DNA from: Phenylobacterium sp.
Lineage (GTDB): Bacteria > Pseudomonadota > Alphaproteobacteria > Caulobacterales > Caulobacteraceae
Direction of reading: 5' to 3'
Assembly (NCBI RefSeq): GCF_013911965.1
Contig: NZ_JACESE010000014.1
Span: forward strand, 43,296-107,295
DNA length: 64,000 nt
The position numbers were made by a program, and so were the translations under genes. Below the pieces are notes generated by a model. The model did not search any database. It saw only the letters and a program-made list of their open reading frames with translations, and had not been told where the DNA came from. Of the stretch, positions 33,939 through 42,714 are shown in pieces (position 1 is the stretch's first letter; each line of letters starts with the position of its first letter).

Positions 33939-35129
33939 ATGACGACCGAACTCGACGACCTCCGCGCAGAGGCTCGCGCCTGGGTCGAGGCGAACTTCCC
34001 CAAGCAGCTGGCGGGTCGGGCGCCCGTCATCGGCCAGCGTGATCCGGACGACACCGAGGCCTTCGAGATCTGGAAGCAGCGGCTCTGCGCCAAGGGGTGG
34101 GGCGTGCCGACCTGGCCGGCCGAATATGGCGGCGGCGGCCTCTCACCGGCGCAGGCGCGCGTGGTGCGCGAGGAGATCCGGTGGGCGGGCGGCTGGAACC
34201 CCATCGGCTGGAGCATGGGCGTGCGCATGTTCGGCCCCACCCTGCTCGAATATGGGACCGAGGCGCAGAAGCAGCGCCATATCCCGCCCATCGCGCGAGG
34301 CGAACTGCGCTGGTGCCAGGGCTATTCGGAACCGGGCGCGGGCTCCGACCTCGCCTCGCTCCAGACCCGCGCCGAGGACAGGGGCGACCACTTCCTGGTG
34401 AACGGCCAGAAGATCTGGACCTCCGGGGCGCAGTACGCCGACTGGTGCTTCTGCCTGGTGCGGACCGACACGACGAAGAAGCACGAAGGCATCAGCTTCC
34501 TGATGATCGACATGCGCTCGCCCGGGATCGAGGTGCGGCCCATCCGGCTGATTTCCGGCTCCTCGCCCTTCTGCGAAACCTTCTTCACCGACGTGAAGGT
34601 CCCCAAGGAGAACCTGCTTGGCCCCCTGAACGGCGGCTGGACGGTGGGCAAGCGGCTCCTGCAGTACGAGCGCCAGCGCAGCGAGGACGCTCCGGCGCGG
34701 CCGGGGGAGGGGCGGCCCCTGAACCAGGTGGCGGCCGAGGCGGTCGGTCTCGACGCTTCCGGTCGTCTGGCCGATCCGGACCTGCGCCGCCGGCTGACGG
34801 AGCACCTGATGGACAAGAAGCTGCTGCGCCTGACCATGGACCGGGCCGCAGCCGAGTCGAAGGGCGCCGGGCCGAGCGCCGCGACCTCCATCCTGAAGAA
34901 CGTGTCCTCGGTGGTGAACCAGACCCGCGCCGAGCTGCTGCTGGAGATCTACGGCTCGGGCGGCCTGGGCTGGGAGGGCGAGAGCTTCAGCGCCGAGGCG
35001 CTGGCCAACACGCGCGAATGGCTCTCGGGCAAGGCCTCGACCATCTATGCCGGCTCCTACGAGATCCAGAACAACATCATCGCCAAGCGCATCCTGGGCC
35101 TGCCCGACCCCGTGGGCGCAGCGGGCTGA
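33939..35129 (+). CDS. Acyl-CoA dehydrogenase family protein
   Basis: A 396-residue FAD flavoprotein that introduces an alpha,beta double bond into acyl-CoA. The N-terminal helical domain is followed by the FAD/substrate motif WCQGYSEPGAGSDLASLQT near 128-146 and FLVNGQKIWTSGAQYADW; the C-terminal part has QTRAELLLEIYGSGGL and the final STIYAGSYEIQNNIIAKRIL typical of the family. GGGAGGG precedes the ATG. It is followed after 29 bases by an alpha/beta hydrolase. It probably acts on the CoA ester produced by the neighbouring ligase; chain or ring specificity is not evident. Confidence 0.94.
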   Translation: MTTELDDLRAEARAWVEANFPKQLAGRAPVIGQRDPDDTEAFEIWKQRLCAKGWGVPTWPAEYGGGGLSPAQARVVREEIRWAGGWNPIGWSMGVRMFGPTLLEYGTEAQKQRHIPPIARGELRWCQGYSEPGAGSDLASLQTRAEDRGDHFLVNGQKIWTSGAQYADWCFCLVRTDTTKKHEGISFLMIDMRSPGIEVRPIRLISGSSPFCETFFTDVKVPKENLLGPLNGGWTVGKRLLQYERQRSEDAPARPGEGRPLNQVAAEAVGLDASGRLADPDLRRRLTEHLMDKKLLRLTMDRAAAESKGAGPSAATSILKNVSSVVNQTRAELLLEIYGSGGLGWEGESFSAEALANTREWLSGKASTIYAGSYEIQNNIIAKRILGLPDPVGAAG

Positions 35130-35158
35130 GCCGGACAAGAGCGAGCGGAGGAAACGGC

Positions 35159-35947
35159 ATGGACTTCATCGGCGAAAAGACCGAGGGCGGGGTGACGCGG
35201 CGGGAGTTCCGGCTGCAGGTCAACGGCGACACCGTGCCCGGCTGCGTCTGGGCCCCGGAGGGAGCGAAGGGCTCCCGGCCCCTGATCCTGCTGGGCCACG
35301 GCGGCTCACAGCACAAGAAGGCGCCCAATCTCTCGGCCGCGGCGGTCGCCCACGCCCGTGAACTCGGCTACGCCACGCTGGCCATCGACGCGCCCGGCCA
35401 CGGCGACCGCATCAGCCGCGAGGCGGCTCAGAAGGCCCGCGAGGCGGCGCTCGCCGCCGGCCGCGCCGCCCAGGAGGGCCGCGCCCTGCCGCAGGGCGAG
35501 CGGCCGAAGATCTCTCGCGACCCGGCGACGGTGGACAAGGTGGTGGCCGAATGGAAGGCCGCCCTGGACGCCGCCCAGGCTCTGGACTCCGTGGGGTCGG
35601 ACCACAAGGTCGGCTACTGGGGCGTCTCCATGGGGACCCGCTTCGGCGTGCCGTTCGTCGCCGCCGAGCCCCGGATCGCCTGCGCCATCTTCGGCCTGTT
35701 CGGCGTCTTCCCAGGGCTGGAGGATCACAAGGCGGCCGCCGAGCAGATCCGCATCCCCCTGATGTTCGTCTACCAGTGGGAGGACGAGCTGATGAAGCGC
35801 GAGCAGGGGATCGCCCTCTTCGACGCCTTCGGCTCGACCGAGAAGACGATGCACGTCAATCCCGGCCGTCACGTGGAGATCCCGGCCCACGAGCGCGACT
35901 CCTGGCTGGCCTTCTGGAAGCGCCACCTGGAGCCGGCCGCAGGCTGA
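35159..35947 (+). CDS. Alpha/beta hydrolase (dienelactone-hydrolase/peptidase-like)
   Basis: A 262-residue soluble hydrolase. The oxyanion turn is LLGHGGSQHKK near 45-55, the nucleophile elbow GVSMG places Ser157, an acidic candidate is in FVYQWEDELM, and the catalytic His is in PGRHVEIPAHE near the end. A charged helical cap (REAAQKAREAALAAGRAAQE) covers residues 87-120. GGAGG lies 7 bases before the ATG. It shares a transcript with the acyl-CoA dehydrogenase and converges on the carboxylesterase gene with 7 bases between stops. Substrate unknown. Confidence 0.88.
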   Translation: MDFIGEKTEGGVTRREFRLQVNGDTVPGCVWAPEGAKGSRPLILLGHGGSQHKKAPNLSAAAVAHARELGYATLAIDAPGHGDRISREAAQKAREAALAAGRAAQEGRALPQGERPKISRDPATVDKVVAEWKAALDAAQALDSVGSDHKVGYWGVSMGTRFGVPFVAAEPRIACAIFGLFGVFPGLEDHKAAAEQIRIPLMFVYQWEDELMKREQGIALFDAFGSTEKTMHVNPGRHVEIPAHERDSWLAFWKRHLEPAAG

Positions 35948-35954
35948 GGTCGGG

Positions 35955-37559
35955 TCAGGCGGCGCGCGCCGCCGCCCGCTTGGCCCAGTACTCCCGGAAG
36001 AAGCCGCGCGGATCCTTCTCCGCACGGGTCGGGTGGCCGAAGACGAGGGTCGTGCGATCGACCAGGTCATAGGCCGGCCAGTCCGGCGTCTTGGGATTGT
36101 TCGGATCGCCGGAGCCGGCCAGCGCCACCCAGCCGCTCGCGATCTCGTCGGCCAGCCGCAGGTTGTCCCGCGTCGGGCCGGCCAGGGGAAAGCGGATGTC
36201 GTGCATGGAATAGGCGACGTCGATCCCGTGCACCGCGCCATAGCGGCCGTCGAAGGCCGGACTGGGCGCCTCCCACAGATAGGCCCAGGTCGGCGCGCCG
36301 CCGGCGGCGACCCGGCGCTCCAGCATGGTGTTGGCGGCCAGGCGGAAATAGGTGTCGCTGGCGATGCGGGCGTTGATGATGAAGGGCGTCGCCGATGGCG
36401 TCTCGTCGCGATAGGCGTCCAGCAGCATCTGGGCGTCCTCGCCGACGCGCTTCTGCAGGGTGGCCAGAACCTCTTCCCAGCTCATGTCGAACCGGGTCTC
36501 ACGATAGGTCCGCTCGTCCAGGGCGGTGGAGACCACGAGCGGGATGTCCCGCGACTCCTCCGGCGCGCCCGGCGTGAACGGGTGGTGCGGGATGAGGTCG
36601 CCGAGCACGGGCGCGAAGGAGCGCGGCGCCTCGCCCCGGCGGCGCTCGTCGGCCTCCACATCGGCCTGGGCGGCCAGCAGGGTCGTGAAGGGCACGGCCT
36701 GCAGCGCCTTCACCTGGTCGCGGCGCAGGCCCAGGCGCTGCAGCAGCTGGGCCGAGGCCTTGTCCGCCTGCTCGCGGGTCATGGAGGTCAGGGCCGAGCC
36801 GCTCATGACGCCGGCGCTGGAGAACAGGCCCTTGGCCGCGGGCATGGCCATCAGGTGGCTCACCTTCGCCCCGCCGCCGGACTGGCCGACGATCATCACC
36901 CGCGCCGGGTCGCCGCCGAAGGCCTCCACATTGCGCGCCACCCACTGCAGCGAGGCGACCAGGTCGGCCATGCCCGCGGCGCCGGAGTCGGCGAAGGGGC
37001 CGTCGTCGCCCAGATAGAGATAGCCGAGCGCGCTCAGCCGGTGATTGACCGTCACCACCACGCAGTCGCCGAAGCGGGCCAGCATCTCGCCGTCGCCGCC
37101 GGGATTGTTGGACGAACCGCCATAGAAGCCGCCGCCGTGGAAGCGCACGATGACCGGCCGCTTGCGGTTGGCGTTGGGCTCCGGCGTCCACAGGTTCAGG
37201 ACCAGGCAGTCCTCGCCCATGCCGCCGGGCTGGAGGTCGTTCAGGATCAGGTCGGCATAGACGTGCCGCCGGTTGCCGGGGATCTGCGGGGCGATGTTGC
37301 CGTAGTCGAAGGCGTCGCGGACGCCGCTCCAGGGCTGGACCGGCTGCGGCGGCAGGAAGCGGTTGGCGCCGGAGGAGTCCGCGCCGTAGCGCAGGCCCTT
37401 GAAGACGGCGATCCCGCCGGAGCTGACACCGCGGACCTTGCCCTCGGCGGTTTCCACGATGGGGAAGAGCCTGTCCTCGGCGGCCCGGACGGGACCCGCG
37501 GCGGCGAGCCCCAGGGCGGCGCCGCCGGCGGCGATGAAGGATCGGCGATCGGTGGTCAT
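35955..37559 (-). CDS. Tat-exported type-B carboxylesterase
   Basis: A 534-residue COesterase. A twin-arginine signal MTTDRRSFIAAGGAALGLAA directs it to the periplasm in folded form. HGGGFYGGSS near 142 forms the oxyanion hole, and the elbow is GQSGG with Ser227 rather than the usual GESAG; the His lies near GAVHGIDVAYSMHDI. GGAGGAGA precedes the ATG. It follows a second, cytoplasmic carboxylesterase after 17 bases; the two share GQSGGG and so form a sub-branch. Likely hydrolyses an ester substrate of the same catabolic pathway. Confidence 0.92.
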   Translation of the reverse strand: MTTDRRSFIAAGGAALGLAAAGPVRAAEDRLFPIVETAEGKVRGVSSGGIAVFKGLRYGADSSGANRFLPPQPVQPWSGVRDAFDYGNIAPQIPGNRRHVYADLILNDLQPGGMGEDCLVLNLWTPEPNANRKRPVIVRFHGGGFYGGSSNNPGGDGEMLARFGDCVVVTVNHRLSALGYLYLGDDGPFADSGAAGMADLVASLQWVARNVEAFGGDPARVMIVGQSGGGAKVSHLMAMPAAKGLFSSAGVMSGSALTSMTREQADKASAQLLQRLGLRRDQVKALQAVPFTTLLAAQADVEADERRRGEAPRSFAPVLGDLIPHHPFTPGAPEESRDIPLVVSTALDERTYRETRFDMSWEEVLATLQKRVGEDAQMLLDAYRDETPSATPFIINARIASDTYFRLAANTMLERRVAAGGAPTWAYLWEAPSPAFDGRYGAVHGIDVAYSMHDIRFPLAGPTRDNLRLADEIASGWVALAGSGDPNNPKTPDWPAYDLVDRTTLVFGHPTRAEKDPRGFFREYWAKRAAARAA

Positions 37560-37576
37560 GGAAGGTCTCCTCCGGC

Positions 37577-39118
37577 TCAGCGGTGCAGGGTGCGACCCAT
37601 CTGCTGGGTCTCGTAGCGGCTCATGAATTCCCGTTCGGCGGCGCAGGGGTCGCTCGCCAGGCGCGGCGGGACCTCGAACAGCAGGGTCGGGCGATCGGTC
37701 AGGTCGTACGGCCGCCACTCGGGAATCGCGGCGTTGTTGGGGTCGCCGGTGCGGGCGAAGCTGATCCAGGTGTCGGCCATGGCGCGGGCCATGGCGCGCG
37801 TCTCCTCGCTCTCCGGCCCGGTCAGGTGGGTGGCGGCGGCGACATTGTCGAACATGAAGGGCAGGTCGAGCGTGTGCTGGCTGATGTGCTTGCCGCCGTC
37901 GGCCGGCGATCGCCAGGTGAGCTGGTAGAGATAGGTGGGCGCGGCGCCGGCGCGCACCCGCTGCTCGGCCATGATCGTCGCGTCCAGCACATAGCCGCGC
38001 GCCGAAGCGATGGTGAAATAGAGCTCCGAGGGCGACGCGCCGGGATTGGAGCCCCGGAAGGTGGCGATGGCGTCCTCGACGTCCTCAGAGGGGACGAAGC
38101 GGGCCAGCCGGCGACGGAGCTCGGCCATGTCCAGGTCGAAGGCGCCGTCCTCGTAGCCGAGCTGGTTGGAGAGCTCCGTGCGGGTCGTGCCGACCATCAT
38201 CGGCAGAGCGCTGGAGCGCGCGGGCGCCTGGGGCAGGAAGGGATGCTCGGTGAAGGCCAGGCCGTCGAGCACCGGCGAGAATCGCGAGCGGGTCTCGCGC
38301 ATCACCCGCAGCTGCGCCCGGGTGAGCGTCTCCACCGGGACCTCGAGCAGCTTGCCGATGTCGGCCGGGGCGATCTCGAGCTGAGCCAGGAGCGCGTCGG
38401 TCAGCCGCGTCGCCTGCTCGGGCGTCTGGATGCGCAGGTGGGAGCCGCTCTGCACGATGCCGCGGGCGAACAGGCCTTGGGCGTCGGCGCCGGCGTAGCA
38501 GAGGCTGACCTTCCGCCCGCCGCCGGACTGGCCGAAAATCGTCACCTTGTCCGGGTCGCCACCGAACGCGGCGATGTTCTCGCGCACCCAGCGCATGGCG
38601 GCGATCAGGTCGAGATAGCCGGCGTTGCCCGACCCGGCATAGGCCTCGCCCATCCTGTCGCCGAGATAGCAGTGGCCGTAGACGTTGAGGCGGTGGTTGA
38701 TCGTGACCACCACCACATCGCCGCGTAACGTCAGCCGCGTGCCGTCATAGACCTTCTGCGAGGCCGAGCCCGCCTCGAAGCCGCCGCCGTGGAACCACAG
38801 CATGACCGGCCGCCCGGCGGCGTCGGCGCCTGGAGTCCAGACGTTGACCCGCAGGCAGTCCTCGCTCATCGGCCCCTTGTCGGCCAGCATGCCGCGCATC
38901 TGCGGACACTGGTCGCCGAAGGCCAGGGCGTCCTGCACGCCGCTCCAGGGCGCGACCGGCTGCGGCGGACGAAAGCGATTGGGACCGCCCGTATCGGCGC
39001 CGTAGCGCATCCCCTTGAAGATGCTGACGCCGTCGCGGCGGCGGCCGCGGACCTTTCCCTGGGCGGTCTCGACGACCACGAGGTCCTCGGTGAGGTCGGG
39101 CGGGGTGAGGGGGCTCAT
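37577..39118 (-). CDS. Cytoplasmic type-B carboxylesterase
   Basis: A 513-residue COesterase without any signal peptide. Motifs: SEDCLRVNVWTPG, WFHGGGFEAGS, and GQSGGG with Ser198; the downstream acid and His are expected near VLDGLAFTEHPF and TLDLPFMFDN. It is a paralogue of the Tat-exported enzyme downstream (same motif order and elbow) but lacks the export sequence, suggesting sequential action on either side of the membrane or on different substrates. It lies 24 bases after the MmgE/PrpD gene in an IclR-led operon. Confidence 0.92.
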   Translation of the reverse strand: MSPLTPPDLTEDLVVVETAQGKVRGRRRDGVSIFKGMRYGADTGGPNRFRPPQPVAPWSGVQDALAFGDQCPQMRGMLADKGPMSEDCLRVNVWTPGADAAGRPVMLWFHGGGFEAGSASQKVYDGTRLTLRGDVVVVTINHRLNVYGHCYLGDRMGEAYAGSGNAGYLDLIAAMRWVRENIAAFGGDPDKVTIFGQSGGGRKVSLCYAGADAQGLFARGIVQSGSHLRIQTPEQATRLTDALLAQLEIAPADIGKLLEVPVETLTRAQLRVMRETRSRFSPVLDGLAFTEHPFLPQAPARSSALPMMVGTTRTELSNQLGYEDGAFDLDMAELRRRLARFVPSEDVEDAIATFRGSNPGASPSELYFTIASARGYVLDATIMAEQRVRAGAAPTYLYQLTWRSPADGGKHISQHTLDLPFMFDNVAAATHLTGPESEETRAMARAMADTWISFARTGDPNNAAIPEWRPYDLTDRPTLLFEVPPRLASDPCAAEREFMSRYETQQMGRTLHR

Positions 39119-39142
39119 CTCTCGACTCCTTTGGCGGTGCGG

Positions 39143-40525
39143 CTAGCGGGCGATCAGCTCGATCAGGTCGCGCGCCTCGGCCAGCTCCTCGATGGTCTCG
39201 ACCGCCGCGATGACCTGCCGGGCGCGGCCCTCGCCCAGACCCGGCGCCATCAGCTCCAGGGCCTTGGCCTCCACGTCGGCGGCGGCCATGGGATGGGAGG
39301 GAAAGCCCAGGACGTGGGGCGTGTAGGCGCTCTCCCGCCGGCCGCCTTCCAGGCGCACGGTGACCCTGGCGGACTCGGTGCGCGGCTCTCCGGGCGCGGC
39401 CTCCTGCGCCGGATCGTGCGCGATCTCCACCCGCTCCATCAGGGCGCGTACCGCGCCGTCGCCGGCCATCCGCGCCAGGCTCTGGGCCGAAACGAAGTCC
39501 AGATGGCCGTCGATCAGGATGATGGCCGTCAGATAGCGCAGGTTCAGGGCCGGCATGGCCGCGTCCCGGAACGCTTCCCAGCGGCCCGGCATCTCGATCC
39601 GCACCGCCTCGACCGGCGCGCCGCCGATCCGCGGCAGCAGCGACAGAAGCGCCTCGACCGCCGGCTGGGTGGGGCCGCCGACCGGATAGCGCTTGTAGGC
39701 CGTCAGCGGCAGTTCGGACCGTTCTCCCAAGGCGTCCGTCAGATAGGCCAGATCGCTGTCGCCGCCGGCGAAGGCGCCGCTTCGCAACCAGCCGGCCGGA
39801 TGGTCCAGCGCCTGGCGCACGCCTCTGAAGCCGCCTTCGACCATGAGGGCGGCGTGCAGGCCGTCCCGCGCGCCCATGCCGGCGAAGACGAAGGCTTTTT
39901 CGATGTGCTCCACATCCAGCAGCCACTGCCAGGAGCCGCCCGCCTGCTGGGCGCAGAAGGTCCAGACGTCGTCGATCTGCTCGGGGCTCAGACGCAGGAG
40001 GGCGGCCGCCGCGGCCGCCGAACCGAACAGCGGTCCGATCCCGTGGTTGGCGATCCCGGCCCGGCGGAGGTTGCCCAGCCCGAGCGCCTTGGGCACGCGG
40101 CCGGCCAGCTCGTAGCCCGCCATGACCGCGCGCAGCAGGGCCGCCCCGCTCGCCCCGCGCGTCTCGGCGACGGCGAGCGCGACCGACACGACCGCCGGTC
40201 CGGGCTGGACGAAGGCCGAGGGGATGAAGTCATTGATCTCGGCCGCGTGTCCCGTCATGGCGCTGGCGAAGGCGGCGTCGACCAGGCCGGCGCGCTGGCG
40301 CGTCGCCAGCAGGGTGGCCGCGCCGCAGCCGCCGCTGAGGGAGATGGCGTAGGTCCGCGCCAGGACGGCCGGCTCCAGATCGCGGCAGGCCACCATGGCG
40401 GCCAGGGTGTCGAGGAGGTGCAGGCGGGCCATCTCGCGATGGGCGGGCGGCGGTTGGCTCGTCAAGGCGCCGGCGACATAGGCGCTCAAGGTGGCGGTGA
40501 TGTCCTTGGGGGCGGGGCTGTTCAT
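39143..40525 (-). CDS. MmgE/PrpD family protein (2-methylcitrate dehydratase fold)
   Basis: A 460-residue MmgE/PrpD protein. Visible family features include HLLDTLAAMVACRDLE near 36-51, an Ala/Gly-rich core with MTGHAAEINDFIPS near 90-103 and YKRYPVGGPTQPAVEALLSL near 280. PrpD dehydrates 2-methylcitrate, but many relatives do other hydro-lyase or isomerase reactions, and no prpB/prpC genes are close by. Its ATG overlaps the IclR stop (ATGA). In this setting it may act on a tricarboxylic or hydroxy-acid product of ester degradation. Confidence 0.88.
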   Translation of the reverse strand: MNSPAPKDITATLSAYVAGALTSQPPPAHREMARLHLLDTLAAMVACRDLEPAVLARTYAISLSGGCGAATLLATRQRAGLVDAAFASAMTGHAAEINDFIPSAFVQPGPAVVSVALAVAETRGASGAALLRAVMAGYELAGRVPKALGLGNLRRAGIANHGIGPLFGSAAAAAALLRLSPEQIDDVWTFCAQQAGGSWQWLLDVEHIEKAFVFAGMGARDGLHAALMVEGGFRGVRQALDHPAGWLRSGAFAGGDSDLAYLTDALGERSELPLTAYKRYPVGGPTQPAVEALLSLLPRIGGAPVEAVRIEMPGRWEAFRDAAMPALNLRYLTAIILIDGHLDFVSAQSLARMAGDGAVRALMERVEIAHDPAQEAAPGEPRTESARVTVRLEGGRRESAYTPHVLGFPSHPMAAADVEAKALELMAPGLGEGRARQVIAAVETIEELAEARDLIELIAR

Positions 40526-41241
40526 GGTCGGGCCAGCGCCTCGCTCATCCGCGCCCCGGCCTCCAGAAGCGCCTCGATCACGCGATCGCGGGATTCGCCG
40601 GCCAGGCGTTCGCCGGGGGCGGAGACCGAGAGTCCCGCCTCGGCGGCTGCGCCCCCGGCTCCAACCGCGACGCCGATGCTCGAGACGCCGGGGCTGTAGC
40701 CGGAGAGCGCATATCCCCGCCGCCGGGCTTCATCCAACTCGGCCTCGACGGCGGCGATATCCAATCCCTGTTGTTCCGCCGATCGCCGGACCAGGTCGGG
40801 GCCATCGGGCCGCTGGCTCAGGATCGCCTTGCCGCTGGCGGTCAGCACGGCGGGGACGCGGCTGCCGACGCGGGTGCGAAACCGAACGGGCCGGGGGGCG
40901 ATGATCTTGTCCAGGTAGAGCACGTCGGTTCCCGACAGCAGGGTCAGGCTGACCGTCTCGCCGATGGTCCGGTGCAGGCCGTGGAGGAAACCGGCCGCAA
41001 TCCGCTTGATCGGGAGCTGAGCGGCCGAACGCGCCCCGAATTCCCAGGCCCGCAGCGTCGCGGCGTAGCGGCCCGAGGCCTCCTGCCGCGCATAGCCGAG
41101 CTCGACCAGGGTCGCCAGGATCCGGTGCGCCGTACTCTTCTGAAGGCCGGAAAGCTCGGCGATCTCGGTCAGGCGCAGCGGCTCGCTCGCGCTGGCGAGG
41201 ACTTCGAGCAAACAAAACGCGCGGGAAACCGCTCGATCCAC
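40522..41241 (-). CDS. IclR family transcriptional regulator
   Basis: A 239-residue IclR protein beginning at a GTG (VDRAVSRAFCLLEVLASA), chosen because GGAG sits 7 bases upstream and it matches the family start; the frame is open further but lacks a start. The HTH (LTEIAELSGLQKSTAHRILA) is at about 22-50, and the effector domain covers the rest. It heads an operon with MmgE/PrpD and two carboxylesterases. IclR proteins usually sense small acids and may activate or repress; autoregulation of this operon is inferred. Confidence 0.88.
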   Translation of the reverse strand: MDRAVSRAFCLLEVLASASEPLRLTEIAELSGLQKSTAHRILATLVELGYARQEASGRYAATLRAWEFGARSAAQLPIKRIAAGFLHGLHRTIGETVSLTLLSGTDVLYLDKIIAPRPVRFRTRVGSRVPAVLTASGKAILSQRPDGPDLVRRSAEQQGLDIAAVEAELDEARRRGYALSGYSPGVSSIGVAVGAGGAAAEAGLSVSAPGERLAGESRDRVIEALLEAGARMSEALARP

Positions 41242-41530
41242 AGAGTCGCTCCGACTGGCCGTCGCGGCCTCTATGCCATACCTCGCGCAAGAAGAACCAG
41301 TTTCGGAAAAGAATTCCGCCTGACGGAACAAGTGAAGCCGGGGCGCCCGTCCGGGGCGTTCCGGCCGGTTTCGACGGCTCGGAAGCGAGACGGCCTCGCG
41401 CGAGCAGGGCGGATTGATGCGGCTCAAGGCGGCCGGGTCGCGCGCCGGCGAACCTCGTCAACCGCAGACGAGGGAGCGCGGCCATGCCGATCGAAGACGC
41501 CCGAACCTTCGACGGCTCAAGGTGAGGCCG

Positions 41531-42676
41531 ATGACGCGTTCTCCATCCCCGTCGAGCGGGAGCTTCCGTCTCTTCGGCGTTCCGGTGCGCATCCACGTCA
41601 GCTGGATCCTTCTCGCCCTCTTCCTCGCCTGGTCGCTCGCCGCCGGCATGTTGCCGGCCGTGCACGAGGGACTGCCGCGCGGCGCCTACTGGGGCGCGGC
41701 GGTGCTCATCGTGCTGGGGCTGGGGGCGTCCATCGTCCTGCACGAACTGGCCCACACCCTCGTCGGGCGCGCCATGGGCGTGCGGGTCGACCGCATCACC
41801 CTCTTCCTGTTCGGCGGCGTGGCGGAACTCAGCGAGGAGCCGACCCGCCCGCGCGCCGAACTCGCCATGGCCGTGGCCGGGCCGGCCTTCAGCATGGTCT
41901 TCGGCCTGTCTCTCGCCGCTCTGGCGGGGCTGCTGGAGCAGCGGCCGGAATTCGCCGGAGCTCAGATGGCGCTCGACTATCTGGCCACGCTGAACCTTGT
42001 CCTGGCCGGCTTTAACATGGCGCCGGCCTATCCGCTCGACGGCGGGCGGGTCCTGCGGGCGCTGATCTGGATGGCGACCGGCGACCTGGACAGGGCCACC
42101 CGCATCGCCGCGCGCGCCGGCGAGGGGCTGGCCCTGCTGCTCATGGGGGTGGGCGGCCTCGTCCTCTTCACCCAGGGCGCGGCGGGCGGGCTCTGGTGGA
42201 TCCTCATCGGCCTCTTCCTGCACAGCGCCGCCCGCGGCGCCATCGCCGACCTCGACACCCGGCGGATGCTGGCCGGCCGTCCCATCGCCGAACTGATGGT
42301 CCGCGACGTGGAGACCGTGCCAGACCGCTTCACGCTCGACCGCTTCATCGACGAGCGTCTGCTGGGCAGCCGTCATGCCCTCTATCCCGTGGAACGCGAA
42401 GGGCGATGGATCGGCGTGGTCGCGCCGGAAGACGTCCTGGCGCAGCCGCGGGACCGCTGGGCCCAGATGACCGTGGGCGAGATCTGCCGCCCGGCCGCCG
42501 AGACTCCGGCCGCGACGCTGCTGGAAGACGCCGGGGCGGTCATGACGCGGATGCGCAGCCAGAACACCCCGCGCATGCCGGTCGTCCACGCCGGCGCGGT
42601 GGTCGGCATCGTCACGCTGCAGGACCTGCTGCGCAGCCTGGACCTGTCGCGGCGGTTCGGCCGAACGCCGGGCTGA
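41531..42676 (+). CDS. M50 site-2 protease family protein with CBS domains
   Basis: A 381-residue intramembrane metalloprotease-like protein. TM helices surround the zinc motif HELAH (His71-Glu72...His75) and a distal NMAPAYPLDGG with Asp170, the third ligand. About residues 245-375 hold two CBS modules (IAELMVRDVETVPDRF and MTRMRSQNTPRMPVVHAGAV), which bind adenine nucleotides and could gate activity. AGGTGAGG precedes the ATG. This compact CBS-fused form lacks a PDZ domain, so it is not RseP. Its substrates are unknown; no anti-sigma partner is next to it. Confidence 0.92.
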   Translation: MTRSPSPSSGSFRLFGVPVRIHVSWILLALFLAWSLAAGMLPAVHEGLPRGAYWGAAVLIVLGLGASIVLHELAHTLVGRAMGVRVDRITLFLFGGVAELSEEPTRPRAELAMAVAGPAFSMVFGLSLAALAGLLEQRPEFAGAQMALDYLATLNLVLAGFNMAPAYPLDGGRVLRALIWMATGDLDRATRIAARAGEGLALLLMGVGGLVLFTQGAAGGLWWILIGLFLHSAARGAIADLDTRRMLAGRPIAELMVRDVETVPDRFTLDRFIDERLLGSRHALYPVEREGRWIGVVAPEDVLAQPRDRWAQMTVGEICRPAAETPAATLLEDAGAVMTRMRSQNTPRMPVVHAGAVVGIVTLQDLLRSLDLSRRFGRTPG

Positions 42677-42682
42677 CGGTCG

Positions 42683-42708
42683 CGCTCCGGTCGCAAAGGC
42701 CGGGAGCG
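42683..42708. terminator. Hairpin between convergent M50 and carbamate kinase genes
   Basis: CGCTC-CGG pairs with CCG-(G)-GAGCG, about 8 bp with one bulged G and a 9-base loop. It fills the 38-base gap between two stops and could serve both directions, though it has no T tract. Confidence 0.3.
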
Positions 42709-42714
42709 ACGGCT

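Noticed and set aside
32599-41241. A single continuous catabolic gene cluster
   Set aside because: Strand switches, different regulators (TetR, HTH-TetR, IclR) and separate promoters suggest several units; a shared substrate cannot be claimed.
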